Positions 52,170 through 60,724 of a stretch of DNA of 64,000 nt are shown in pieces. The stretch's first letter is position 1. Every line of letters begins with the position of its first letter. Location: NCBI GenBank assembly GCA_025059535.1, contig JANXCX010000011.1:62001-126000 (forward strand), read 5' to 3'. The DNA comes from Bacteroidia bacterium (lineage in GTDB: Bacteria > Bacteroidota > Bacteroidia > SpSt-205). A program made the position numbers and the translations under genes. Below the pieces are notes generated by a model that had not been told where the DNA came from, searched no databases, and was given only the letters and a program-made list of their open reading frames with translations.

Positions 52170-53615
52170 GTGCGACGATTAGGCTTGATAGGAACCTTGT
52201 TGAGCGTTTGGGGGAGGGCGCAGGATACCTTGCCTCCTCCCCCGTTTTATATTCACCCCAGCAAACGGCTAAGCCCAGAAGAGCTTGCCGAGAAGCGCAC
52301 CGGTACCTTCGTCACGGGCCTTCCACGCTGGGAATATGACCCTATTCGGGGATTTGGGTTTGGGGCAGAGGGTTTTCTATATATAAACGGTAGCCGCAGA
52401 GACCCCTTTTTCGCCTACAGTGCCTATCGCCACCGTATAGATGCTAATATTTTTATCTTCCAGAATACCCGCTATAGCATTGTGGCGAACTATGATGCGC
52501 CTTTTCTCTTCGGAGGGCCATATCGCATGCGGGCCAACATAGAAATTATTCGCGACCCAGATGCGCAGTACTGGGGAATAGGACGCAGGCATTTGTTTAG
52601 GCCGCTTTTAGCCCCACCTCGCGCGCCAGGCGAACTGCCCCGCACCTTTCGCCGCATGGCTGCCTACGAAGAGGCCTTAGCTGAGCCGTTTTTAGGCCCC
52701 GATGGTAACTACTACACGGATGAAAACTACGCCCGCATGCTTCTGGAATCGCAGCTTTACAATGTAGCCTTTGAGCGCCTACTGGCAGGCGGACGGCTAA
52801 GACTCTTCTTGGGCTATGAGCTAGACCTTACGCGTTTTCGTTCGCATGCCGGTCACCGCACCAAAGTACGCACCAGCAGCGGCGAAGTAGTAGAAGCTAT
52901 TCAGCGCCCTACACGCCTTGACGAAGAATACCGAGACGGGACGTGGCAGCGATTCCGTCTCAGCGGCTATGAAGAAAGCCGCCGCTGGTGGGTCTCTAGC
53001 ATTCTGGCGTGGGCTGTTATGTACGATACGCGCGATTTAGAACCCGACCCGACCCATGGCGTCTTTTTGGAATATTCTCATGAGCTCCAGACTCGCTGGC
53101 TGGGCAGCGATTTCACCCAAAATAAAGTAATGCTTCAGGCCATAACCTTCCATACGCCCTTGCGCTGGGGGAAAAGTGGCCGGCTTACTTTAGCGAGCCT
53201 TACGGCTTTTGGCTACATTTGGGGCCCGCGCATCAACTTCATAGAGCTTTATGACATTTCCAGCCAGGCCGAGGCTGGGGGTATCCTCGTGCTTGGAGGA
53301 GCCCGTTCTATTCGGGGCTTTCGGGAAAATCGCTTCGTAGCCCCAGTCGTAGCCCAAATCAACCTAGAAGCCCGAACGCACTGGTACGCTTTCCGCCTGC
53401 TCTGGCAGGACTGGATCATCGGTAGCGTAGTCTTCTACGATGCTGGCACGGTATGGGATGAACTGAGCCAAATAAAGCCCAATCTTATCGGCTGGGTAGG
53501 CTCGCCCGGCGTGGGCCTGCGCCTCGCCTGGAATCAAAGCACGATTCTGCGGTGGGACTGGGGCTTCAGCCGAGAAGGTAGCCAAACTTTTTTCGCTTTT
53601 CAGCATATCTTCTAA
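52170..53615 (+). CDS. Omp85/BamA-like surface antigen barrel protein
   Basis: A 481-residue protein with signal peptide MRRLGLIGTLLSVWGRAQ and a 16-strand-type barrel of the bacterial surface antigen (D15) family. The signature near the C-terminus is GGARSIRGFRENRF, followed by GSVVFYDAGTVWDE and a terminal TFFAFQHIF with final phenylalanine. There are no POTRA domains, so it resembles the short POTRA-less Omp85 proteins of Bacteroidota rather than BamA itself; its cargo is unknown. GTG 52170 is favoured over TTG 52161 because it starts the signal peptide with MRR and lies near the promoter-like element. Confidence 0.85.
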   Translation: MRRLGLIGTLLSVWGRAQDTLPPPPFYIHPSKRLSPEELAEKRTGTFVTGLPRWEYDPIRGFGFGAEGFLYINGSRRDPFFAYSAYRHRIDANIFIFQNTRYSIVANYDAPFLFGGPYRMRANIEIIRDPDAQYWGIGRRHLFRPLLAPPRAPGELPRTFRRMAAYEEALAEPFLGPDGNYYTDENYARMLLESQLYNVAFERLLAGGRLRLFLGYELDLTRFRSHAGHRTKVRTSSGEVVEAIQRPTRLDEEYRDGTWQRFRLSGYEESRRWWVSSILAWAVMYDTRDLEPDPTHGVFLEYSHELQTRWLGSDFTQNKVMLQAITFHTPLRWGKSGRLTLASLTAFGYIWGPRINFIELYDISSQAEAGGILVLGGARSIRGFRENRFVAPVVAQINLEARTHWYAFRLLWQDWIIGSVVFYDAGTVWDELSQIKPNLIGWVGSPGVGLRLAWNQSTILRWDWGFSREGSQTFFAFQHIF

Positions 53616-53621
53616 TTAGGT

Positions 53622-53629
53622 TATATTTG
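53622..53629 (+). promoter_or_regulatory. TAnnTTTG promoter element for the glycine-rich T9SS cargo
   Basis: TATATTTG, 4 bases before ATG 53634 and 6 bases after the preceding stop. Confidence 0.8.
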
Positions 53630-53633
53630 CTTC

Positions 53634-56600
53634 ATGGGCCGCTGGTCAGGGCTAATGTGGGCTTGGGTAACTTTAGGCTATGCGCAAGAGTGCGGGATCA
53701 TCTACGTCACACCTACGGGGGCGAGTAGCGGGGCTGCGGGCACTCGCGCCAATCCAGCCAGCCTGTCCTATGCGCTTTCGCTAGTTTCGCCCACCGCTCG
53801 GTATCTGCGCCTGGCGGAGGGCACCTACACGCTAGAGGCGCCCCTAGTGATTGGGATAGACAGCCTAATCCTAGAGGGGGGTTACCTCCCCGCTCAAGGG
53901 TGGAAGAAATCCAATACCGCTATTACAACGCTGCGGCGTACGGCGACGAACGTAGAACCTAACCCGCCTCGGCTTACGGCTGTTCAAGCCGTGGGGCGGC
54001 GCGGCTTTCGCTTACAGGATTTAGCCATAGAAGTAGCCGATGCGCCAGGGCCGGGTATTTCTACCTACGGCGTCTATCTGAATGGATGTCGAGATTATGC
54101 CATAGTACGGTGTAGGATTCATGCGGGGAAGGGAGGCGATGGAGTAGATGGAGCGCCAGGTCGGAATGGGGCAGCCGGAGCGCCAGGACAGCCTGGCGGG
54201 CTAGGCTGTCGTCGCTGTGACCCCACCACCCCGCCCTATACGAACTTAGGTGGGGCCGGCGGTAGCGGGTGGTCCGGCGGGACACGGGCTGGCGGCCGCG
54301 GCGGCAATGGCGGCGCCCGTGGCACCTCCACTAATTGCCTCCCTATCCTCCAGTGCGCCGACATCTGCGATCCTAATGTCATCTCTGCGCCAGCCGGTCA
54401 AAATGGTCAGCCCGGCAATGGACCCGGCGCTGGCGCAGGCGGCATAGGCAAGCCTGGCCTATGCTACTGTAACAATGGCCTAAACGCCACCGACATAACT
54501 AACTTCTTCAACAATTGCCCTACGCCTTTTACTCAGCCGGATCACACGGGTACGGAGGGTCAGCCAGGGGCCGATGGACAGGATGGGCAAGATGGCCAGG
54601 ACGGCGTAGCCCAATTTATAGGCGGCTACTTCGTGCCCCAGGATGGAACAGACGGAACGGATGGAACGGATGGAAGCGGGGGTGGGGGCGGCGGTGGCGG
54701 AGGAAGCATAGGATGCATTCCAGGGCTGAATGGGGCTACCTATAACTGGAACAGTCCCGGTGGCGGTGGGGGCGGCGGCGGCGAAGGCGGCCAGCATGGT
54801 ACCGCCGGCCGGCGTGGCACCGCAGGCGGCGCCAGCTTCGCTATCTTCCTCTGGGGAAATGGCCCAAATGGTCTAATTAGGGATTGTCGTCTATCTACTG
54901 GCGGTGCAGGCCGAGCAGGTAGGGGCGGGGCACCTGGCTTAGGTGGAGCAGGCGGTATAGGCGGCGATCCCGGTAATGACCGCCTTATTACTGGCGGTAG
55001 GGCTGCTGGCTGTGAAGGCGGCGCCGGCGGACGCGGCGGAAACGGCGGACGCGGCGGAAACGGCTCCCCCGGCATCGCCGAACCCCTCTACCACTATAGC
55101 CTCCCAGGTAGCTACGCCCCTATCGTACAAAACAACTTCAACCCTGCTGAACCCCCTATCCTCCTAGAAAACCCTACGGCCTGTACCTATCAAACCGTAC
55201 AACTAAGTACCTCAGCCGCAGGTAACTACTTCGTTTGGAATACAGGCGGTGAGCCCGCAGCGGTAATAGGGACCACCGCCTCTCCCACTTATCCTCAGGC
55301 CAGGGCCTATACACCCACCCTATTAGTAGATGGTTTGCCCTACACCTATGCGGACTTCGTACTTATTCACCGAGCTGTAGCGCTGCCCCGCATTCAGGCT
55401 TCCCATACGACTACCTGCGCCGCCTCCTCGGTAACCTTCAGTACCCCTATAAATGCCGATGGGTACGAATGGCTATTTCCCGGCGGCCTCCCCGCTTCAG
55501 CTAATACCGCTAACCCTGGGCCCGTAACCTTCAATACCCCCGGAAACTATTGGATAAAGCTGCGCTTGCGCCATGACTGTTGTGGCTTCACGCCTTGGGA
55601 CAGCCTGCTCATACAAGTGGTAGATAGGCCCGTCGTGGCTCTACCGCCAGATACCTTCCGCTGCCCCAATGATCCCCCGATTACTCTCAGTGTTTCTACC
55701 CTACCTGGCGCTACGATTACTTGGTATTACAATAACGCCGTATTCGCTACAGGCACGCCTAGTATAAATGCCTCCAACGCTGGGGAGTATGTCGCCGTGG
55801 TAACCTATCCTGGGGGGTGCGAAGGAAGGGATACCTTTCGCCTCCGAATAGAGCCGCAGATTCCCGTTCGCCTAGGTCCTGACCTTACCCTGTGTGCTGG
55901 AAGCCCCCCGCCCCTCTTAGATGCGGGCCTAGCGGGTTTTCAGTACCTCTGGACCTATAACGGGGTACCCATCGCTACTACCCAAACCCTACTAGCGGAC
56001 CGAAGCGGTACCTATGCCGTCCTGGTTAGCAACCTCTACGGCTGCACAGGAAGGGATACGATTGTAGTACAGTATGAAACCTTCACGGTGGATCTAGGGA
56101 CGGATACGGCTGTATGCGATCCTAATGGTGTGCGCTTGCGTGCCGCCGGCACCTCCTGCCAGTGGACTCGGGATAATACCCCTCTCCCCGGCAATGCCTG
56201 CGAAGTTGTGGCTAATGTATCGGGGCTCTATCGGGTAGTAGCCCAGAATGCCTTGGGTTGCTTGGCGGAGGATGAGATACGTATTACAATCGGTACGCCG
56301 CTGCAGGCACAATTCAGCGGGCCTGCCACCGCGCAGGTAGGGCAGCCCGTTACCTTTACCGATCAAACGAATCCACCACCTTTGGCGCGCACCTGGAATT
56401 TCGGCGATGGCAGCCCGCCCGTAGCCAACCTGCCTAATCCCACTCACACCTACACGGCCGCTGGCCGCTATCCCGTAGTGCTATCCGTAAGCAATGGCCT
56501 ATGCAGCGATACCGCCGTGCGTCTCATAGAGGTCTTATGGAACTGTAGCGCTATCACTTTGGAGGCTGCCTTCACAGCCTCACCCAACCCCGTGGACCTC

Positions 56601-57080
56601 AATACAGGGGGCGGTACGGTGCATTTCCGTAACGCCTCCATAGGGGCTACCCGTTACCTCTGGCTTTTTGGGACAGGCGATAGTAGTACGGCTGTTTCGC
56701 CTTCCTACGCCTATACTCAGCCAGGCCGTTATACGGTAACCCTCATAGCCTTCAACTATAACTGCACCGACACCGCCAGAAATGAGGTGGAAGTAGTGCG
56801 AGACCTTCCCCAGGCACTGGTAGGCAGTACGCTTTCTCCAGGTAGGCTTCACCTGTATCCCAATCCAACGGCTAAAATCCTCTACTTACAGCTACCGGCA
56901 GGGGCGCAGAAGGGGCTTCTCTGGCTTTATGACCCGGCTGGACATCGGCTTGGTGAGTGGGCCTATGCCGGCGCGGCTTACCTGCAGTTAGAAGTAGAAG
57001 CGCTGCCAGCAGGCTATTACCTTCTCCTCCTTCAGGACGAAGGCCTGGGTACATTCCGCGCCAGCTTTGTAAAGGAGTGA
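53634..57080 (+). CDS. large secreted glycine-rich, PKD-containing T9SS cargo protein
   Basis: A 1148-residue exported protein with several layers. A signal peptide (about 1-18) is followed by a beta-helix-like region with VTPTGASSGAAGTRANP and RYLRLAEGTYTLEA. Residues about 165-500 are extremely glycine-rich, partly with collagen-like Gly-X-Y triplets (VDGAPGRNGAAGAPGQPGG, GADGQDGQDGQDG) and partly poly-Gly (SGGGGGGGGGS), broken by cysteines. Then come Ig-like modules (about 500-920), at least two PKD-type domains (RTWNFGDGSPPV near 920, YLWLFGTGDSSTAV near 1010), and a C-terminal type A sorting domain (LHLYPNPTAKILYLQLP to the end). It should be displayed or released by T9SS, plausibly as an adhesin or matrix protein. 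The recG ATG overlaps its stop. Confidence 0.88.
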   Translation: MGRWSGLMWAWVTLGYAQECGIIYVTPTGASSGAAGTRANPASLSYALSLVSPTARYLRLAEGTYTLEAPLVIGIDSLILEGGYLPAQGWKKSNTAITTLRRTATNVEPNPPRLTAVQAVGRRGFRLQDLAIEVADAPGPGISTYGVYLNGCRDYAIVRCRIHAGKGGDGVDGAPGRNGAAGAPGQPGGLGCRRCDPTTPPYTNLGGAGGSGWSGGTRAGGRGGNGGARGTSTNCLPILQCADICDPNVISAPAGQNGQPGNGPGAGAGGIGKPGLCYCNNGLNATDITNFFNNCPTPFTQPDHTGTEGQPGADGQDGQDGQDGVAQFIGGYFVPQDGTDGTDGTDGSGGGGGGGGGSIGCIPGLNGATYNWNSPGGGGGGGGEGGQHGTAGRRGTAGGASFAIFLWGNGPNGLIRDCRLSTGGAGRAGRGGAPGLGGAGGIGGDPGNDRLITGGRAAGCEGGAGGRGGNGGRGGNGSPGIAEPLYHYSLPGSYAPIVQNNFNPAEPPILLENPTACTYQTVQLSTSAAGNYFVWNTGGEPAAVIGTTASPTYPQARAYTPTLLVDGLPYTYADFVLIHRAVALPRIQASHTTTCAASSVTFSTPINADGYEWLFPGGLPASANTANPGPVTFNTPGNYWIKLRLRHDCCGFTPWDSLLIQVVDRPVVALPPDTFRCPNDPPITLSVSTLPGATITWYYNNAVFATGTPSINASNAGEYVAVVTYPGGCEGRDTFRLRIEPQIPVRLGPDLTLCAGSPPPLLDAGLAGFQYLWTYNGVPIATTQTLLADRSGTYAVLVSNLYGCTGRDTIVVQYETFTVDLGTDTAVCDPNGVRLRAAGTSCQWTRDNTPLPGNACEVVANVSGLYRVVAQNALGCLAEDEIRITIGTPLQAQFSGPATAQVGQPVTFTDQTNPPPLARTWNFGDGSPPVANLPNPTHTYTAAGRYPVVLSVSNGLCSDTAVRLIEVLWNCSAITLEAAFTASPNPVDLNTGGGTVHFRNASIGATRYLWLFGTGDSSTAVSPSYAYTQPGRYTVTLIAFNYNCTDTARNEVEVVRDLPQALVGSTLSPGRLHLYPNPTAKILYLQLPAGAQKGLLWLYDPAGHRLGEWAYAGAAYLQLEVEALPAGYYLLLLQDEGLGTFRASFVKE
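54573..54599 (+). repeat. 9-bp tandem repeat encoding D-G-Q
   Basis: Three near-identical 9-bp units (GATGGACAG, GATGGGCAA, GATGGCCAG), then a partial. Changes in unit number would stay in frame, so this collagen-like stretch could vary in length by slippage. Confidence 0.8.
54642..54677 (+). repeat. 9-bp tandem repeat encoding D-G-T
   Basis: Four units (GATGGAACA, GACGGAACG, GATGGAACG, GATGGAAGC) just before a poly-glycine run. In-frame length variation is possible. Confidence 0.8.
55029..55064 (+). repeat. 18-bp perfect tandem repeat in the glycine-rich region
   Basis: GGACGCGGCGGAAACGGC occurs twice without a mismatch and encodes GRGGNG repeats. Perfect identity suggests recent duplication. 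Confidence 0.85.
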
Positions 57081-59185
57081 TGGAGGGCCCAGAGGTGTGG
57101 CATACCCCCTTGGCCTATCTCAAAGGCATGGGGCCACGCCGCGCTCAAGTCTTAGAGGCCGAGGTAGGACTCAAAACATACGCCGACCTTTTGGAGTACT
57201 TCCCGCGGCGCTACTTAGATTATGCCCAGATTACCCCCATAAGCCAGGCTAGCCTAGAGCACGAGGCGGTTTTCCGCGGGCGGCTGGGACCCTTTCAAGT
57301 CCGGGCGCATCCCGGCCGGTCCCAAGCGCTCCTCATAAGTACGCTCTACGATGGCCGAGCTTGGATGGAACTTCGCTGGTATCAAGGGTGGGAATGGGTG
57401 CGCCAGAAATTCCAAGCGGGTCAGGAAGTCCTAGCTATAGGCCGCCCTCAGTATAGGAAAGGCAAGCTCTTTTTGGCTCACCCCGAGCTTATCCCGCTCC
57501 GCGAAGGCGTCTCGCCCAACACCTACCTGCGCGTCTATCCCGTCTATCCCCTCACCGAAAAACTCCGCCAAGTTCAATTAGACCACAAGCGCTTCCATAT
57601 GCTTTTTGAAGAGCTGTACCGGCTTACCCAATTTGCGCGTGAGGACCCGATTCCTGAATTTATACGGGCTGAATATGACCTTATGCCCTTGCCTGAAGCC
57701 TTACGCGCCTTACATCTACCCACAAGCGTAGAAGAGGCTGAACGCGCCCGCTACCGATTCAAATTTCAAGAGTTCTTTCTCCTACAAGTGCTCCTGGTAC
57801 GCCGCAAGTATCTCCTTCAGACCCAATACACGGCGCCGTCTTTCAGCCAAGTAGGGCCGCTAGTGCGCGAGTTTTACCATAAGTACCTGCCTTTCCCTCT
57901 TACCGAGTCCCAGAAGCAGGTGATTCGGGAGATTTGGCAGGATATGCGGCAAAATGTACCTATGAATCGGCTTATTCAGGGTGATGTAGGAAGCGGTAAA
58001 ACGATTGTGGCCCTTTTTGCGGCGCTAATTGCCATAGGGAATGGCTATCAGGTGGCGCTGATGGCCCCTACCGAGGTGCTGGCGGAGCAGCACGCCCGCA
58101 GCTTCCGCAAATGGCTATCCCCCTTAGGCTTGGGCGTAGGGCTTCTTCTTGGCAGTACCCCTCCGGCCCAAAAAAAACGCCTTTTAGCGAAGCTAGCAAC
58201 GGGCGAGCTGCCCTGTGTCATAGGCACGCATGCCCTCTTCCAGAAGGCCGTCCAGTACCATCGCTTAGGCCTTACTATTATTGATGAGCAGCATAAGTTT
58301 GGGGTGCGCCAGCGCGCCGCTTTATGGGAAAAGGCCCAGCCTTACCGACCCCATAATTTGCTCCTCACGGCTACGCCGATACCGCGCACCTTGGCCCTTT
58401 CGCTCTATGGGGATGTGGATGTGTCTATAATACGCGAGCTCCCTCCAGGGCGTCAGCCTGTTCAAACCCTCTTGCGTACAGAGGCCCAGCGACGCGAAGT
58501 GTGGCAGCTCCTGCGCACCGAACTGCAAAAAGGCCGCCAAGCCTACATCATCTACCCCATCATAGAGGAATCCGAAAAATCCGACCTCAAACCTGTAACC
58601 GAAGGCTACGAACTGATTTGCGCCACCTTTCCTGAGTATAAAGTAGGTATGATTCACGGGCGCCTCAGCAGCGAACGCAAAGAGCGCGAAATGCAGCTTT
58701 TCAAGCTAGGCCAGACTCAGATTTTAGTAGGCACGACCGTCGTAGAGGTAGGGGTAGATGTGCCCAATGCCACGGTGCTTATCGTAGAACATGCGGACCG
58801 CTTTGGGCTGTCTCAGCTCCATCAACTACGCGGCCGCGTAGGACGCGGAAGCTATCCTTCCTACGCTATCTTCATCGTGCCTAATACGCCGGGCGAAGTG
58901 GCTCTTTCGCGCCTGCGGGCTCTGGCCCAATATAAGGACGGCTTCCGTATTGCAGAAATAGACCTCAAACTGCGCGGACCGGGCGATTTCTTGGGCACTA
59001 AGCAGAGCGGCCTTCCCGAATTCAAAATAGCCGACCTGATTGAGGACCAGCCCATCTTAGAGAAGGCGCGCCTGGCTGCCCAGCAGCTTATTGCCCAGGA
59101 CCCTACCCTTCAACTTTACCCTGCCCTTGCCCAGTACTTACTGGAATACGCCGATAAGCACCGCTTGGAGCTTTTTACGGCCTAG
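57080..59185 (+). CDS. recG: ATP-dependent DNA helicase RecG
   Basis: RecG remodels stalled replication forks and branched DNA. The 701-residue protein has the N-terminal wedge (OB) domain, Walker A GDVGSGKTIVA, the DEQH box IIDEQHKFGVRQR, motif III LLTATPIPRTLAL, and motifs V-VI TTVVEVGVDVPNA and QLHQLRGRVGRG. ATG 57080 overlaps the TGA of the glycine-rich cargo gene (TGATGG), and an AAAGGAG lies just upstream, which could act as a ribosome-binding site even though such sites are rare in Bacteroidota. Why it is coupled to a surface protein is unclear. Its 3' end overlaps mqnD by 11 bases. Confidence 0.95.
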   Translation: MEGPEVWHTPLAYLKGMGPRRAQVLEAEVGLKTYADLLEYFPRRYLDYAQITPISQASLEHEAVFRGRLGPFQVRAHPGRSQALLISTLYDGRAWMELRWYQGWEWVRQKFQAGQEVLAIGRPQYRKGKLFLAHPELIPLREGVSPNTYLRVYPVYPLTEKLRQVQLDHKRFHMLFEELYRLTQFAREDPIPEFIRAEYDLMPLPEALRALHLPTSVEEAERARYRFKFQEFFLLQVLLVRRKYLLQTQYTAPSFSQVGPLVREFYHKYLPFPLTESQKQVIREIWQDMRQNVPMNRLIQGDVGSGKTIVALFAALIAIGNGYQVALMAPTEVLAEQHARSFRKWLSPLGLGVGLLLGSTPPAQKKRLLAKLATGELPCVIGTHALFQKAVQYHRLGLTIIDEQHKFGVRQRAALWEKAQPYRPHNLLLTATPIPRTLALSLYGDVDVSIIRELPPGRQPVQTLLRTEAQRREVWQLLRTELQKGRQAYIIYPIIEESEKSDLKPVTEGYELICATFPEYKVGMIHGRLSSERKEREMQLFKLGQTQILVGTTVVEVGVDVPNATVLIVEHADRFGLSQLHQLRGRVGRGSYPSYAIFIVPNTPGEVALSRLRALAQYKDGFRIAEIDLKLRGPGDFLGTKQSGLPEFKIADLIEDQPILEKARLAAQQLIAQDPTLQLYPALAQYLLEYADKHRLELFTA

Positions 59186-59969
59186 AGCGCACCCAGCGCA
59201 GAAAATAGCGGATAGCGGCTTGGCCTTTGGGCCCAAGGCGGTAGGTATAGCGATTCACGTAGAGGTCTATATGAGCCATCTGTATAGCGGGGCTGATTTC
59301 GCGCGCATATTGCCCGATAAAGGCCATTAGGCGCGCGCTGCGATGGCGCTGGGCGCTGCGTAGGCTACGTCGAAGCGCCCGAATCACGGGACGTCGCCAC
59401 ACCCCTTTCCGAATCGCCACCCCTCCTAGTGGTACCAAATGGCCCGTTTGCGCCTGCCAATAAGCCCCCAAATCCTGAATAAGCTTGAGCCCATAAGCCT
59501 CATAGGTAAAGCGACTTTCATGGATAATTACGGCAGCATCAATTTCCCCCGCCGCAACGGCCGGAATCAGATGGTCATAACGCATAGCGATAAGCTGCTG
59601 CGCATGAGGCGCATAAAAGCGGAAAAGGGCATAGGCTGTAGTAGAGAAGCCAGGCAGGCCGATAGAGGCCTCGGCCAGCTCGGCCTGGCTAAGTACCCGT
59701 CGCCCTATCAGAAGGGGGCCTACATTTTCGCCCAGAGCGGCTCCTGTTGGCAGCAGGCGATAAAGTCCCCTCGGAAGCTGCGCAAATTGGTAAAAGGAAA
59801 GCTTGATTATATCGGCTCTACCCTGCTGGGCCCACGCATTGAGCGTCTGAATGTCCTCATAATCAAAGCTGACACGCAGGGGCGTACGTATTTCCCCTAA
59901 CGCTAAAGGCCCCCAGATAAAGGTATCGTTGGGACAAGGACTTATCGCTATGCGTAGGGACTTTTTCAC
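59175..59969 (-). CDS. mqnD: 1,4-dihydroxy-6-naphthoate synthase, futalosine pathway
   Basis: MqnD acts in the futalosine route of menaquinone synthesis, converting cyclic dehypoxanthine futalosine to 1,4-dihydroxy-6-naphthoate. The family start ISPCPNDTFIWGPLALG is clear, with LSFYQFAQLP, GENVGPLLIG and IHESRFTYEAYGLKLIQDLG in the expected order; the length of 264 aa is normal. This indicates a menaquinone-based respiratory chain made through futalosine rather than the classical Men pathway. Start GTG 59969 overlaps the DUF4292 stop (GTGA), linking it to the envelope gene cluster upstream. Confidence 0.92.
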   Translation of the reverse strand: MKKSLRIAISPCPNDTFIWGPLALGEIRTPLRVSFDYEDIQTLNAWAQQGRADIIKLSFYQFAQLPRGLYRLLPTGAALGENVGPLLIGRRVLSQAELAEASIGLPGFSTTAYALFRFYAPHAQQLIAMRYDHLIPAVAAGEIDAAVIIHESRFTYEAYGLKLIQDLGAYWQAQTGHLVPLGGVAIRKGVWRRPVIRALRRSLRSAQRHRSARLMAFIGQYAREISPAIQMAHIDLYVNRYTYRLGPKGQAAIRYFLRWVRSRP

Positions 59970-60724
59970 AGGCGAAATTGCGCCAAGGAACGAACGGTAT
60001 AGCCTTCGGGAATTTGGAAGGGCATAGCAGGATTGGAAGGATTGAGCTCTAGCGCTTGAGGATAGAGTATCAGGGCGCTCTCATCGGCAAACTCAAAGCG
60101 CAGGGCAGGCAGGTTAGGGCGTCCTCCATCCCAGTCATACAAAAGGTTAAGCGGTGGCTGATTAGGGAGATTAAGCGTCCATCGGCGGAAGGCGGTAGCT
60201 TGAGGCCAGAGCACTTCGCCTTCGGCTCGGTAGGCGGCTAAGCGGCCCCATAAAGCCTGCCGGGCGGCATTCCACCGCCACTCGGCCGTCTCTAAACGCG
60301 GGGGAAGCTTGGCAAAAAGAAGCGCTACTAAATCTTGGACGCCTAAAGCGGGCAGGAAATGCCTAAGGCTATCTACCGGCCCTATATAGGCCGCCTGCTC
60401 CAAGCGATTTAGCAGAAAGACGCTATCGCGCCGCCAAAGGAGGCGTAGACCCTCAAATCCAAACACACTGGCTGAAGCCCATAAGAGGGAATCGCCCTGC
60501 ACTAGGAGGCGTAGGAAGAAGTGCTGCTCACGGCCATTTTTATAGACGGCTCGGTAGCTCAATTTGAGTACAGCTGAGGGGGACTGCCAGCGCAGCCTTT
60601 CAAGCAGATACGGAAGGGTAATCTCGGCGGGATTAGGGGGCTTAGTCCGGACTCGAGCGCGGCGCGCACAAGCCGTAAGCAGGAGCAGCCCGACTAAGCT
60701 ATATCTTAGGGCAGGAGGCGCCAT
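59966..60724 (-). CDS. DUF4292 lipoprotein
   Basis: A 252-residue Bacteroidota DUF4292-type lipoprotein. MAPPALRYSLVGLLLLTAC gives signal and lipobox. The repeating beta hairpins (AVLKLSYRAVYKNG, then SLLWASASVFGFEGLRLLWR) and NRLEQAAYIG fit the family, which resembles LolA/LolB-like folds, so a role in lipoprotein handling is possible but untested. The start ATG 60724 overlaps the TPR gene end by 19 bases. This gene order (nucleotidyltransferase, TPR, DUF4292) is common in the phylum. Confidence 0.85.
   Translation of the reverse strand: MAPPALRYSLVGLLLLTACARRARVRTKPPNPAEITLPYLLERLRWQSPSAVLKLSYRAVYKNGREQHFFLRLLVQGDSLLWASASVFGFEGLRLLWRRDSVFLLNRLEQAAYIGPVDSLRHFLPALGVQDLVALLFAKLPPRLETAEWRWNAARQALWGRLAAYRAEGEVLWPQATAFRRWTLNLPNQPPLNLLYDWDGGRPNLPALRFEFADESALILYPQALELNPSNPAMPFQIPEGYTVRSLAQFRL

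Noticed and set aside
54740-55075. Proline- and alanine-rich minus-strand frames within the glycine-rich gene
   Set aside because: Glycine codons read backwards give proline and alanine codons, so long antisense frames arise automatically. None has a start signal of its own.
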